Shown here: in pieces, positions 1 to 7,974 of the stretch
Layout: every line of letters begins with the position of its first letter
Numbering within the stretch: the first letter of the stretch is position 1
NCBI GenBank assembly: GCA_049282265.1
Contig: JBAPTR010000278.1
Location: 1 to 50,938 of the forward strand
Origin: CAYUCJ01 sp049282265
GTDB lineage: Bacteria; Desulfobacterota; DSM-4660; Desulfatiglandales; Desulfatiglandaceae
Length of the DNA stretch: 50,938 nucleotides
Reading direction: 5' to 3'
Translations under genes and position numbers: made by a program
Notes under the pieces: model-generated
What the model was told of the DNA's origin: nothing
Seen by the model: only the letters and a program-made list of their open reading frames with translations
Databases searched by the model: none

Positions 1-1
1 T

Positions 2-1810
2 GGCGAAGATTTTACATTCGTGGATTTTAACAAGGCAGGAGAAGGTATTGAAAATATTAAGAGGGAAAAACTCATAGGTAAAAGCGTTAACAAAATGTTT
101 CCCGGCGTAAAGGGCTTTGGGCTTTTCGATGTATTTAAGAGAGTGTGGAAAACAGGAAAGCCGGAAAATTATTCTGTTACCCTTTACAAAGACGAAAGAA
201 TCTCAGGTTGGAGAGACAATTATGTCTATAAGCTACCTTCTGGGGAAATTGTTGCGGTATATAGTGATGAAACCGAACGCAAGCAATCGGAGAAGGCATT
301 GAGTGAAGCTTACAGAATAATCAACAGAAGTCCCGCAGTCGTTTTTCTGTGGAAAAATTCTGAGGGATGGCCGGTTGAATTTGTCTCTGATAATGTAAAA
401 AATCTATTTGGCTACACAGCGGAGGAATTTACCTCGGGAAAAGTCTCTTATGCCTTAACGGTGCATCCCGATGACTTGGAGAAAGTCACACAAGAAGTTA
501 CATCATCTAGCGGAAAAGAAGGAATGGAGGATTTTGGCCACAAGCCATATAGAATTTTTACTAAAGATGGAGAAACGAAATGGCTTGATGATATGACATT
601 CATAAGAAGAAATGAAAAAGGAGATATTACACATTACCAGGGTATTGTGTTGGACATAACCGAGCGCAAGAAGGCGGAGGAAGAGCTTTTAAGGGCTCAA
701 AAACTTGAATCCCTTGGGATTCTTGCGGGAGGAATTGCCCACGATTTCAACAATATTCTGACTACGATTCTCGGCAATGTTTCCATGGCCAGGATGCAGG
801 TGGCACCTGAGGGGGAACCATTTGAAATGTTAAGCGAAGCCGAGACGGCTTCAATAAGGGCGCAGAAACTGACCAAACAGTTATTGACCTTTGCCAAAGG
901 AGGAGCGCCGGTAAAAGAGACCACCTCAATCAAAGATATCCTCAAAGAATCGCCTTCCTTTGTGCTGAGAGGCTCAAAATCCCGATGCGAGTTTTCGATA
1001 GCAGAAGACCTCTGGCCTGCTGAAATTGACGTTGGGCAGATCAGTCAGGTCATCAACAATATTGTGATCAATGCCAACCAGGCCATGCCGGAGGGAGGAA
1101 TCATTCAGGTCGCAGCAGAGAATCTAATAATAAATGCTGGACATGGCCTGCCGGTCAATCCGGGCAGATACATCAGGATATCCATTAAAGATCAAGGAGT
1201 GGGTATAGCAGAAAAGCATCTTAAAAGTATATTTGATCCCTATTTTACAACCAAGCATGACGGGAGCGGCCTTGGACTTGCCACGACCTATTCGATCATC
1301 GAGAAGCATGAAGGACACATTACAGTAGAATCCCGGTTGGGGGCAGGCACGACATTTCACATCTATCTGCCTGCTTCCGACAAAGCAGTCCTTGAAAATG
1401 AGGAAGTTAGGATAATTAAAGGCCAAGGCAGGATTCTGGTGATGGATGATGAAGCGCCGTTAAGAAAAATGCTTGGAAGAATGTTGAAAAACCTGGATTA
1501 TGAATCAGAATTTGCAAAGGACGGTGCTGAAGCGCTTCGGATGTACAAAGATGCCCAAGAATCTGAAACGCCCTATGATGTTGTCATCCTGGATTTAACC
1601 ATCCCCGGCGGAATGGGCGGAACGGAAACCATTAAGAAATTGTTGGAGATAGATCCTGAAGTGAAGGCCATTGTCTACAGTGGTTACTCCGACGATCCGG
1701 TTTTGTCGAATTTCCAGGAGTACGGCTTTAAGGGCATGATGCCCAAACCATTTGAATCCCAATCATTGAGCAAAGTGTTACATGAAGTGTTAAAGGGTGA
1801 AAAAGAGTGA
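2..1810 (+). CDS. PAS-histidine kinase-receiver hybrid protein, 5' end cut by window
   Basis: This is a hybrid two-component sensor. The reading frame is already open at base 2, so the true start lies upstream. It begins inside a PAS domain ending in YKLPSGEIVAVYSDETERK, followed by a second PAS domain (about residues 95-215, counting from base 20). Then comes a HisKA domain with phospho-acceptor His241 in GGIAHDFNN. The HATPase domain shows an N box (NNIVINANQAM), a G1 box (DQGVGI) and a GSGLGLA box. A C-terminal receiver has acidic residues in VMDDE and phospho-acceptor Asp525 in ILDLTIPGG. No output domain follows, so it presumably passes phosphate on or acts through a partner regulator. 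No transmembrane segment is visible in the part present, which suggests a cytoplasmic sensor. The ligand is unknown. The family assignment is secure. Confidence 0.93.
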   Translation, partial: GEDFTFVDFNKAGEGIENIKREKLIGKSVNKMFPGVKGFGLFDVFKRVWKTGKPENYSVTLYKDERISGWRDNYVYKLPSGEIVAVYSDETERKQSEKALSEAYRIINRSPAVVFLWKNSEGWPVEFVSDNVKNLFGYTAEEFTSGKVSYALTVHPDDLEKVTQEVTSSSGKEGMEDFGHKPYRIFTKDGETKWLDDMTFIRRNEKGDITHYQGIVLDITERKKAEEELLRAQKLESLGILAGGIAHDFNNILTTILGNVSMARMQVAPEGEPFEMLSEAETASIRAQKLTKQLLTFAKGGAPVKETTSIKDILKESPSFVLRGSKSRCEFSIAEDLWPAEIDVGQISQVINNIVINANQAMPEGGIIQVAAENLIINAGHGLPVNPGRYIRISIKDQGVGIAEKHLKSIFDPYFTTKHDGSGLGLATTYSIIEKHEGHITVESRLGAGTTFHIYLPASDKAVLENEEVRIIKGQGRILVMDDEAPLRKMLGRMLKNLDYESEFAKDGAEALRMYKDAQESETPYDVVILDLTIPGGMGGTETIKKLLEIDPEVKAIVYSGYSDDPVLSNFQEYGFKGMMPKPFESQSLSKVLHEVLKGEKE

Positions 1811-1884
1811 TTGTTGGGCTATCTTTCTTGCCGTTTATAGTGGCTTAAAAATAAGGGCTCGCAGATGCATGTTTAAACAGGTAG

Positions 1885-2424
1885 GCAGTCAATGATTATC
1901 CTATCCCTGAGTTTCGAGCATCGGGACTATTTGAGCGCTCACTTGAAATGGTATATCTGTGTGATTTTGAGGGAAATTTTATTGATGCAAACGATGCAGC
2001 ACTGGAAGGGCTTGGGTACACGAAAAAGGAAATAAAATCTCTTAATTTTCTGTCACTATTGGAAATGGATCAGGTTCCCCGCGCTATTGAAGAAGTAGAA
2101 GAAATTTTGAAAAATGGATCGCAGGAAAATGTAACAGAGTTCCAATTAAAGCGAAAGGATGGAGAACTTATTTATATTGAGAGCAAAGGAGCACTCATTT
2201 ATCGTGATGGAAATCCGGTTGCGATTCAGGGGATAGCAAGAAATATAACCCAAAGAAAAAAACTTAACGAAGAGCGAGAAAAACTGATTAATGAACTCCA
2301 GCAAGCCTTGGAAGAAGTTAAACAGCTCAGCGGATTGCTGCCTATTTGCTCCTATTGCAAAAAAATTCGTGATGATAAGGGTTACTGGAATCAGATTGTC
2401 TCATGGGGTCAAGTCTCCGGTTGA
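1885..2424 (+). pseudogene. PAS-domain sensor protein remnant, truncated at both ends
   Basis: An open frame starts after a stop near 1884 and reads through a PAS core (SLEMVYLCDFEGNF to IQGIARNITQRKK) and a coiled segment. It then enters the conserved tail LLPICSYCKKIRDDKGYWNQI found at the end of many deltaproteobacterial PAS proteins. The tail normally continues for about 30 more residues. Here it is replaced by SWGQVSG and a stop encoded by a palindromic repeat (2405-2467). The first ATG in frame is at 1948, but similarity appears to begin upstream of it with no usable start, so the 5' end also looks lost. It may be a leftover of a kinase gene like its upstream neighbour. Product activity is unlikely. 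Confidence 0.7.
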
Positions 2425-2467
2425 CTCTTGTCTCGAACCAATTAAAGTCAAACGGAGACTTGACCCC
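2405..2467. repeat. REP-like 63-bp palindrome inside the PAS remnant
   Basis: Two 22-base arms, 2405-2426 and 2446-2467, are inverted copies with one mismatch around a 19-base loop. The arms start with GGGGTCAAGTCTCCG. The element lies exactly where the PAS protein loses its conserved C terminus, so it probably inserted there. A single half with the same core (AGACTTGACCCC) occurs at 33508-33519. Palindromes of this kind are commonly mobilised by REP-associated IS200-like tyrosine transposases. No such transposase is in the window. Confidence 0.7.
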
Positions 2468-2626
2468 TTTCTCATTGAAAAATTCCTCATTATTCAGGAC
2501 AGGCTTTTTGAATTCATTCCCAATTGATGCCTTTCTTCTAAATAACCTTAAATCACCACTGTTCCTCATCTCCGCTTAGTATAGTTATTTTCAATCGATC
2601 TCTTTATTTGTATCGGTAATACCTGT

Positions 2627-2655
2627 TTGACAATCAGGCATGTTCTATTTATCTT
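2627..2655 (+). promoter_or_regulatory. Sigma70-type promoter for the transglutaminase-like gene
   Basis: A perfect -35 box TTGACA (2627-2632) is followed after 17 bases by TATCTT (2650-2655, 4 of 6 to the -10 consensus). It sits about 45 bases before the start codon at 2703/2706 in an AT-rich gap. The ribosome site AAGGGG precedes the start. Confidence 0.5.
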
Positions 2656-2702
2656 TGACATATAAAAACTATCAGAAATCAAATAAATAAAGGGGTAAGA
2701 AA

Positions 2703-3716
2703 TTGGTGAAAATAAGAATAGTTCTTTTTGCTGCACTTGCTGTGCTGATTATTTCTACAGGGGCTTTCGGTGGTATTCCATCCGGCACCGTAACCTTCAA
2801 TATCCAGCCAAGTGTTTTGGAAAATTCGAAAGATGCCAGGCTTTGGATGCCCTATCCGTTGAGTGATGAGTATCAGCTAATTTCAAATGTGCAGGTCAGC
2901 GGTAATTACAATGTTTCAGGGGTCTATAAAGATCCTGATTCGGGAGCTGTTTATTATTACGCAGAATGGAATCCTGTTAAAGCTCAACCTTTTCTGGTAA
3001 TGAGTTTTCATGTTGAACTGAAGGATCGTAAAGTTGTGAATATGAAAGATTCAAAAGAGCCTGTTCCGGTGATCATTAAAAAAGATCTTGAATCAACAGA
3101 ATGGGTCCCGTCAAAAGATTTTAAAGATATTGCAAAAAAGATAACCAGAGGAAAAAAGAGTATCCTGCAAAAGGCCAGGGCTGTTTATGATTGGACAATA
3201 GAAAATACTTACAGAGATCCCGATGTGAAGGGATGCGGCCTTGCACTGCCGGGCAGAACCCTTAATGAACAAAAAGGCGGCGGTAAATGTGCCGACATCA
3301 GTGCTGTTTATGTTTCAATTGCCAGGGCTGCCGGCATCCCTGCACGGGATGTCTATGGTATTAGACTGGCTGATCCCAGGTCAGGAAATATTACAAGCGA
3401 GTTTCATTGCTGGGCCGAGTTTTATCTTCCAGGTACCGGATGGGTACCTGTAGACCCTGCTGATGTTAGAAAAATGATGCTCGTCCACGATCTGGAATTA
3501 AAGGATGCAGATGACTGGAGGGAATTCTTCTGGGGCGGGGATGATCTTTTCCGGATCGTACTCGAAACGGACGCACGCGGGGTTACTTTTCAACCAAAGC
3601 AAGATGGCCAGGCCCTCAATTACTTTATGTATCCATTTGCCCAGATTGATGGGGAAACCCTCAATTACTTTGATCCAAAGAACTTTGTCTACTCTGTGAG
3701 TTTTGAAAAGGATTAG
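2703..3716 (+). CDS. Exported transglutaminase-like cysteine protease-fold protein
   Basis: The N terminus has a basic start and a hydrophobic run (IVLFAALAVLIISTGAFG) that looks like a signal peptide, so the protein is probably periplasmic or surface-exposed. The core is a transglutaminase-like domain with the expected triad: Cys196 in GGKCADISA, His235 in EFHCWAEF and Asp251 in VPVDPADV. The N-terminal 110 residues resemble the beta-rich domain that precedes such domains. Family members are peptidases or amidases; the substrate cannot be read here. The start is TTG at 2703 or GTG at 2706, both downstream of AAGGGG. The gene stands alone, with a promoter upstream and a terminator downstream. 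Confidence 0.85.
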   Translation: MVKIRIVLFAALAVLIISTGAFGGIPSGTVTFNIQPSVLENSKDARLWMPYPLSDEYQLISNVQVSGNYNVSGVYKDPDSGAVYYYAEWNPVKAQPFLVMSFHVELKDRKVVNMKDSKEPVPVIIKKDLESTEWVPSKDFKDIAKKITRGKKSILQKARAVYDWTIENTYRDPDVKGCGLALPGRTLNEQKGGGKCADISAVYVSIARAAGIPARDVYGIRLADPRSGNITSEFHCWAEFYLPGTGWVPVDPADVRKMMLVHDLELKDADDWREFFWGGDDLFRIVLETDARGVTFQPKQDGQALNYFMYPFAQIDGETLNYFDPKNFVYSVSFEKD

Positions 3717-3744
3717 GAAACTATTAATTTAAGATTAATTTAAG

Positions 3745-3786
3745 GACGGCCATTAGTTAAGGGATAAACATGGCTGTCTTTTTTAT
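3745..3786 (+). terminator. Rho-independent terminator after the transglutaminase-like gene
   Basis: GACGGCCAT (3745-3753) pairs with ATGGCTGTC (3770-3778) with one G-T pair, followed directly by a run of six T. It lies 29 bases after the stop codon at 3716. Confidence 0.75.
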
Positions 3787-3818
3787 GGTCGGGGAGGAAT
3801 GCGTATGAATGACATTCA

Positions 3819-3898
3819 CGGGGCGTGGCGCAGCCTGGTAGCGCATCCCGCATAGGCATGCGGGAGTGTCGGAGATTCAAATCCTCTCGCCCCGACCA
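3819..3898 (+). tRNA. tRNA-Pro-like gene with abnormal 20-base anticodon arm
   Basis: The acceptor stem CGGGGCG/CGCCCCG is perfect, with C1-G72 and A73 as in bacterial proline tRNAs, and CCA is encoded (3896-3898). The D arm (GCGC, loop with GG, GCGC) and the T loop TTCAAAT are recognisable. The anticodon arm (3846-3865) is 20 bases instead of 17. TCCCGCAT and ATGCGGGA form a perfect 8-bp stem closing an AGGC tetraloop, or a 5-bp stem with a 10-base loop. The T stem has an A-C mismatch at the normally invariant 53-61 pair. AGG would read the proline codon CCU. It may be a decayed or specialised tRNA rather than a normal decoder. Confidence 0.7.
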
Positions 3899-3957
3899 CC
3901 TAAAATTTATCCAAAGGAGACAGCGTGGATCTACTCGGAAGACACTGAAGCAGGATT

Positions 3958-4521
3958 CTACTCTTCTTTGAACAGGATATTGAGGAACTCGCATGGTTCC
4001 AGGGCTGACACGGAATGGGGTTCTTTTCCGTCATGGTAAATCAGATCACCCTCATTTAATTCATATTTTTCCTTTCCGTACCTGAAAATGTTCTTGCCCC
4101 TGATAATGTAAGTCAGTTCATGTCCCTCATTCTTGTGCTTGCCTATGAACTCGCCCTTGTCTGCCTTGCCTAGCGACACCGAAATTCTGTCATCCAAAGC
4201 ACCTTTGTGAGCAAGAATTTTCAGTTTGAAGTTGCGACTGTCGATCACCGGCTGTTGGCTTCCCTTAATGTGGATCACCGGTTTCCGTTCAGCAACCAAG
4301 GAGGCCAGCGGATAATTGAGATGGTAGGAGATCTCAGACAGGAGAGCAACTGAGGGGCTTACTTTGCCGGTCTCGATTCTTTGAATAGTCGGGAAACTGA
4401 CCCCCACCTTTTCAGCAAGGTCCTTCATTGAGAGACCTGCATTCTTCCTTATCTCCCGGACACGCTTTCCCACATCAATTCGATTTCTTTTCATTTTGGT
4501 CACGGAATCAGCCGTTGACAA
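3958..4521 (-). CDS. XRE-family regulator with C-terminal cupin
   Basis: The N-terminal helix-turn-helix covers about residues 15-70 (VREIRKNAGLSMKDLAEKVGVSFPTIQRIETGK). A cupin fold covers about residues 110-185 (HKNEGHELTYIIRGK ... GDLIYHDGKEPHSV). Such regulators sense a small ligand in the cupin and bind promoter dyads. It lies downstream of the ligase/hydratase fusion on the same strand, with a short gap, and may control that gene. The start is uncertain. TTG at 4521 has a purine-rich stretch too close to it, while ATG at 4494 gives a protein beginning MKRNRIDVGKRV, which suits the family better. The dyad at 6862-6873 is a candidate operator. Confidence 0.85.
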   Translation of the reverse strand: MSTADSVTKMKRNRIDVGKRVREIRKNAGLSMKDLAEKVGVSFPTIQRIETGKVSPSVALLSEISYHLNYPLASLVAERKPVIHIKGSQQPVIDSRNFKLKILAHKGALDDRISVSLGKADKGEFIGKHKNEGHELTYIIRGKNIFRYGKEKYELNEGDLIYHDGKEPHSVSALEPCEFLNILFKEE

Positions 4522-4550
4522 TTCCTGCTTAGTATGAGAGCACGGTCAAG

Positions 4551-6806
4551 TCAGCCCTTGCTGTTTGCCTTAATGGGCATCAGGATGGCCTCTCTCGCCT
4601 CACGTTCAAGGGTCTGCTCAAAGCTCTCATTCACAGCCTGATTCAACGCCGCCTTTGCAATTTTGGTTGACGTGACCGGGTTCTTTGCAATTTTTCCGGC
4701 CAAGTCCACGGCCGCCTGTTCCAGGCCGTCCAAAGGGACCACCTCGTTCACAAGCCCCCACTCTTTCGCCTCCCTGGCTTCGATCATCCTGCTTGTAAGA
4801 ACCAGTTCCTTGGCTCTTCCAAGGCCCACGAGAAGAGTGAGGAGCTTGGTTCCTGCATTGGTGATCGTGGTTCCTATGCTCGTCTCCGGAAAGCCGAATT
4901 TGGCACCTTCCGCCGCAATCCTGAGATCGCAGTTCATGGTCCATTCACATCCCGCCCCCAAAGCATAACCGTGCACCGCGGCGATCACGGGCTTGCCCAT
5001 TCGCATGATAACCCTCGTGGTTTCCTGAAGTTCCTGGATTAGTGCCAGACTCTCTTCCAATGTTTCCCCGGTTGTATCCTCTTTGAGATCATGGCCCGCA
5101 CAAAACGCCCTTCCTTCGCCCCTGATGACTACAGCCTTTACTTCGGGGTCGGCTTCAGCCTGCTTCAGCGCAAGGAGGAACTCGCTGGTAAGCCGACTAT
5201 TTGCCGCATTCAACACTCCGGGCCTGTTCAGGCTGATAACCGCGACGTTCTCCCTCTTGCTGCACACAACGAATTCCATTTTAGGTTCTACCTCCGCTTT
5301 CAGCTTCTCTTTCTGCACCCTCTCGGAGGGCGTCTTTGGCAGACTGTCTCTAAATTCGAAATATCGGGGCACCTTGAAAGCCGCCATGTTTTGTTCACAG
5401 AATTTCACGATCTCCTCATAGGTAGCGGCCTCGTTCGGTTTCAACACGATATAGGCCTTTGCCTCTTCCCCCCGGATCTTGTCCGGCACCGGGATAACCG
5501 CGGCTTCCAGGATCTTGGGATGGCACATGAGTATTTGTTCGAGAGACGAGGCCGAAATGTTCTCGCCTCCTCTTCGGATGATGTCCTTCTTCCTGCCGAC
5601 AAAATGATAGTCGCCGTCCTTATCTTTGTATCCAAGGTCGCCGGAATGAAACCACCCACCCCTAAAGGCATGTTCCGTGGCTTGGGGGTCTTTGTAATAA
5701 CCCGTCATCATGCCCCTGGCGCGTTTTAAAACAATTTCGCCCACCTCTCCCGCTTTTGCTTCCGCGCCATTTTCATCTACGATCTTGGCATCCCTGTAAT
5801 AGACAGGCCGGCCGATACAGGCTGTTCCGATCTTCCGGTCCGCTTCGTCAGTGACCGCGATATCGCATGCCGTCTCGGTAGATGCGTAGACTTCGTAGAC
5901 AGGGACACCGAACCTCTCCTCCCAGGCCTTATGCATGCGCGGAGGCATCCCGGAGGTCTGAACCATTCTGAGGTTGTGCTTTCTGTCCAGCTCAGATGGA
6001 GGCATATTGAAGAGAAACGAAGTCATGGAGCCGATGCAGTAAAAACAGGTGATGCGATACCGGCGGATCTCATCCCAGAACTTGCTGGTGCTGAATCTTT
6101 CAGCAAATGCAAGGGTGGCGTTACGTTTCAAGACCATGAGCGTGTTCCATTGAGGATCCATATAATAGAATGGTTGGGCCGTAAAGACGCGATCCCTTCC
6201 TGTCAGATCAAAAAGCTTCGCCTGTATGTCTGCCAGATTCACAAAGTAATGATGGCTCGCCATGCATCCCTTAGGGTTTCCCGTTGTACCGGAGGTATAA
6301 AGCAGAACGGCGAGATCATCACCATCGATATTCGCTGGCGGTAGAACGGACGAATTCTCCAGGAACTTGGAGTAGGGGACGTGTCCCTCTCCCTCATAAT
6401 TATCAATATTGATAACATGCTCCAGAAAAGGCAAATCGCTGCGGATTTCCGCAATCATCTCGCGGTGGCTGTTGGACGTGATCACCAATTTGGCTTCGGA
6501 GTGATTCAAGATATACTTTGCTTCGTTTCCTACAAACCGGCCGTTCACAGGCACCATCACGGCACCGATCATGTTCGCCGCAAGCCAGCAATAAGGAAAC
6601 TCGAGGCAATTGGGAAGAAGGATGGCCACCTTATCTTCCTTCTTGACGCCAAGGGTCAAAAATCCGTTCGCTATTTTGTTAACGGTATCCAGGACCTGTG
6701 CATAAGAAACACTTTGGTCCTTGAACATGAAAAGAGTCTTATCAGGAGTCCTGCTCACCGATGATTCTAAACAAGCCCTGATGTTTTTATCCAGACGCTT
6801 TCCCAT
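4551..6806 (-). CDS. Acyl-CoA ligase / enoyl-CoA hydratase fusion (CaiC-CaiD-like)
   Basis: Residues 1-509 are an AMP-forming acyl-CoA ligase with P-loop YTSGTTGNPKG, YASTE motif and GWFHSGDLGY. Residues 510-751 are an enoyl-CoA hydratase. The hydratase shows both catalytic glutamates (Glu621 in GAGCEW and Glu641 in FGFPE) and oxyanion-hole segments (FCAGHD, GYALGAG). The ligase tail reads KTPSERVQKEKL where most ligases have a catalytic Gly-Lys, so the usual lysine is missing. The protein likely activates a carboxylic acid to its CoA thioester and hydrates an enoyl-CoA, or the reverse. Crotonobetaine or another unsaturated acid is possible, but the substrate is not determined. ATG at 6806 has a clear AGGAGGT six bases upstream. 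The XRE-cupin regulator follows. Confidence 0.88.
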   Translation of the reverse strand: MGKRLDKNIRACLESSVSRTPDKTLFMFKDQSVSYAQVLDTVNKIANGFLTLGVKKEDKVAILLPNCLEFPYCWLAANMIGAVMVPVNGRFVGNEAKYILNHSEAKLVITSNSHREMIAEIRSDLPFLEHVINIDNYEGEGHVPYSKFLENSSVLPPANIDGDDLAVLLYTSGTTGNPKGCMASHHYFVNLADIQAKLFDLTGRDRVFTAQPFYYMDPQWNTLMVLKRNATLAFAERFSTSKFWDEIRRYRITCFYCIGSMTSFLFNMPPSELDRKHNLRMVQTSGMPPRMHKAWEERFGVPVYEVYASTETACDIAVTDEADRKIGTACIGRPVYYRDAKIVDENGAEAKAGEVGEIVLKRARGMMTGYYKDPQATEHAFRGGWFHSGDLGYKDKDGDYHFVGRKKDIIRRGGENISASSLEQILMCHPKILEAAVIPVPDKIRGEEAKAYIVLKPNEAATYEEIVKFCEQNMAAFKVPRYFEFRDSLPKTPSERVQKEKLKAEVEPKMEFVVCSKRENVAVISLNRPGVLNAANSRLTSEFLLALKQAEADPEVKAVVIRGEGRAFCAGHDLKEDTTGETLEESLALIQELQETTRVIMRMGKPVIAAVHGYALGAGCEWTMNCDLRIAAEGAKFGFPETSIGTTITNAGTKLLTLLVGLGRAKELVLTSRMIEAREAKEWGLVNEVVPLDGLEQAAVDLAGKIAKNPVTSTKIAKAALNQAVNESFEQTLEREAREAILMPIKANSKG
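5277..5295 (-). promoter_or_regulatory. Possible internal ribosome site and start for the hydratase half
   Basis: GGAGGT at 5295-5290 lies 10 bases before an in-frame ATG (5279-5277, Met510), exactly at the junction between the ligase and hydratase domains. A free 242-residue hydratase could be made from the same message. Alternatively it is the fossil start of a once-separate gene. Confidence 0.35.
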
Positions 6807-6843
6807 GTGATACCTCCTTTGGCTGGAATCGAATTTTGCTTTC

Positions 6844-6873
6844 TGTATCTACACTCTGATATATTGTCAACAA
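6844..6873 (-). promoter_or_regulatory. Promoter and dyad upstream of the ligase-hydratase fusion
   Basis: On the minus strand TTGACA (6870-6865) is followed after 15 bases by GATACA (6849-6844, weak). The -35 box lies inside the dyad ATTGT-CA-ACAAT (6862-6873), a plausible operator for the XRE-cupin regulator encoded downstream. The assignment of the regulator is inference. Confidence 0.4.
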
Positions 6874-6945
6874 TAAAATATCATTTGTGATAACTTTCAG
6901 ATTAAGAGCAAGTATGAAACGCGATATTTTCGGGAGGATCGTCAC

Positions 6946-7740
6946 GTGGACACGGACAAAGGAATTGCCCTCATTACGGAACAGATAGACAAAGGCGGCA
7001 GGAATGTCGTTTTTTCAGGGGCCGGGATATCAACGGAGAGCGGGATACCCGACTTCCGAAGCCAGGGAGGCATCTGGGAACAGTACCGTCCCGTCTATTT
7101 CGATGAATTCATGAGATCCCGTACGGCCCGCATCGAATACTGGCGGCAGAAGAGTGAACTCTATCATGATCTGATGAAGGCTGTGCCCAACCCGGCCCAT
7201 ATGGCGGTAGCACAACTCCATGAGACGGGACTGGTGGAAGCGGTCATTACCCAGAACATCGACGGCCTTCACCAGGCATCAGGCATCCCGGATGAAAAAG
7301 TCATCGAACTGCATGGCAGCAACCGGCGTGTGCGCTGCATGAGCTGCGGCAGGATTTCATTCATCGAGGAGGCACACAGGCGCATTGAAGCGGGTGACCT
7401 GGCGCCTGAATGCGAATGCGGCGGGTATCTCAAGCCCGATACCATCTCTTTCGGCCAGGCCATGCCGGAAAAGGCCGTGGAAAGGGCGGTTCAACTCGCG
7501 AGGGACTGTGATTTTTTCCTTGTGGTAGGTTCAACCCTCCTGGTTTATCCGGCAGCCCATATGCCCAACTATGCGAAAGAGGCCGGGGCATTCCTGGCCA
7601 TCATCAACCTGTCGGAGACGCCCTGTGACGGGATATCCGATGTCCTGATCCGTGGAAAGGCGGGCGAAGTGCTCCCGAAAATAGCTAAAAAGGTCTCAAT
7701 GAAGTCCTTAGATTTACCGTCCCTAGGGAGGAGAACCTGA
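6946..7740 (+). CDS. cobB: Sir2-family NAD-dependent protein deacylase
   Basis: This is a class III (sirtuin) deacetylase that removes acyl groups from lysine using NAD. It contains GAGISTESGIPDFRS for NAD binding, TQNIDGLHQ, catalytic His123 in ELHGSN, and zinc ligands in CMSC and CEC. VVGSTLLVYPAA and a C-terminal NL/DVLIRGKAGEVLP segment complete the Rossmann fold. Length (264) fits the bacterial single-domain group. The start is GTG at 6946 after GGGAGGA. It converges on a minus-strand cluster with acetyl-CoA synthetase, an acetyltransferase and a zinc-type deacetylase, so those synthetases are likely substrates. This extends what is known for CobB and Acs in enterobacteria and SrtN in Bacillus. 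Confidence 0.93.
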   Translation: MDTDKGIALITEQIDKGGRNVVFSGAGISTESGIPDFRSQGGIWEQYRPVYFDEFMRSRTARIEYWRQKSELYHDLMKAVPNPAHMAVAQLHETGLVEAVITQNIDGLHQASGIPDEKVIELHGSNRRVRCMSCGRISFIEEAHRRIEAGDLAPECECGGYLKPDTISFGQAMPEKAVERAVQLARDCDFFLVVGSTLLVYPAAHMPNYAKEAGAFLAIINLSETPCDGISDVLIRGKAGEVLPKIAKKVSMKSLDLPSLGRRT

Positions 7741-7742
7741 GA

Positions 7743-7907
7743 GTCTTTTTCAAACGTTTTCTCATAGTGCACTTGGCACCCAACGGCTACATGGACGACC
7801 ATTTGGGGTTTGTGCCTCCAGAAGCCTTGCGCACCTCCAAGCCTTTCCTCAAACCCCAAATTGGCGTCCATTCCCTCCGGAGTGTTTAGAAAGCGTTTGA
7901 AAAAGAT
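7743..7907. repeat. 165-bp nested palindrome between convergent genes
   Basis: The outer arms 7743-7762 and 7888-7907 match in 18 of 20 positions (core TCTTTTTCAAACG). The inner arms 7792-7812 and 7850-7870 match in about 19 of 21 (core TTTGGGGTTTG). The segments between are not paired. The element fills most of the gap between the stop codons of the sirtuin gene (7740) and the convergent ligase (7975). It could act as a two-way terminator or be a small non-autonomous mobile element. No duplicated target site was recognised. Confidence 0.65.
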
Positions 7908-7974
7908 TGTCAGGTTCGGCTACACCAAGTTCCTCATAGGCTGCCATTTCCCGCGCGATTCAGCTTCCTATGGA

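Noticed and set aside
3740..3994. Minus-strand 84-residue frame with REDLNLRHSRMPMRDALPGCATP
   Set aside because: This is the translation of the reverse complement of the tRNA gene, a well-known false protein.
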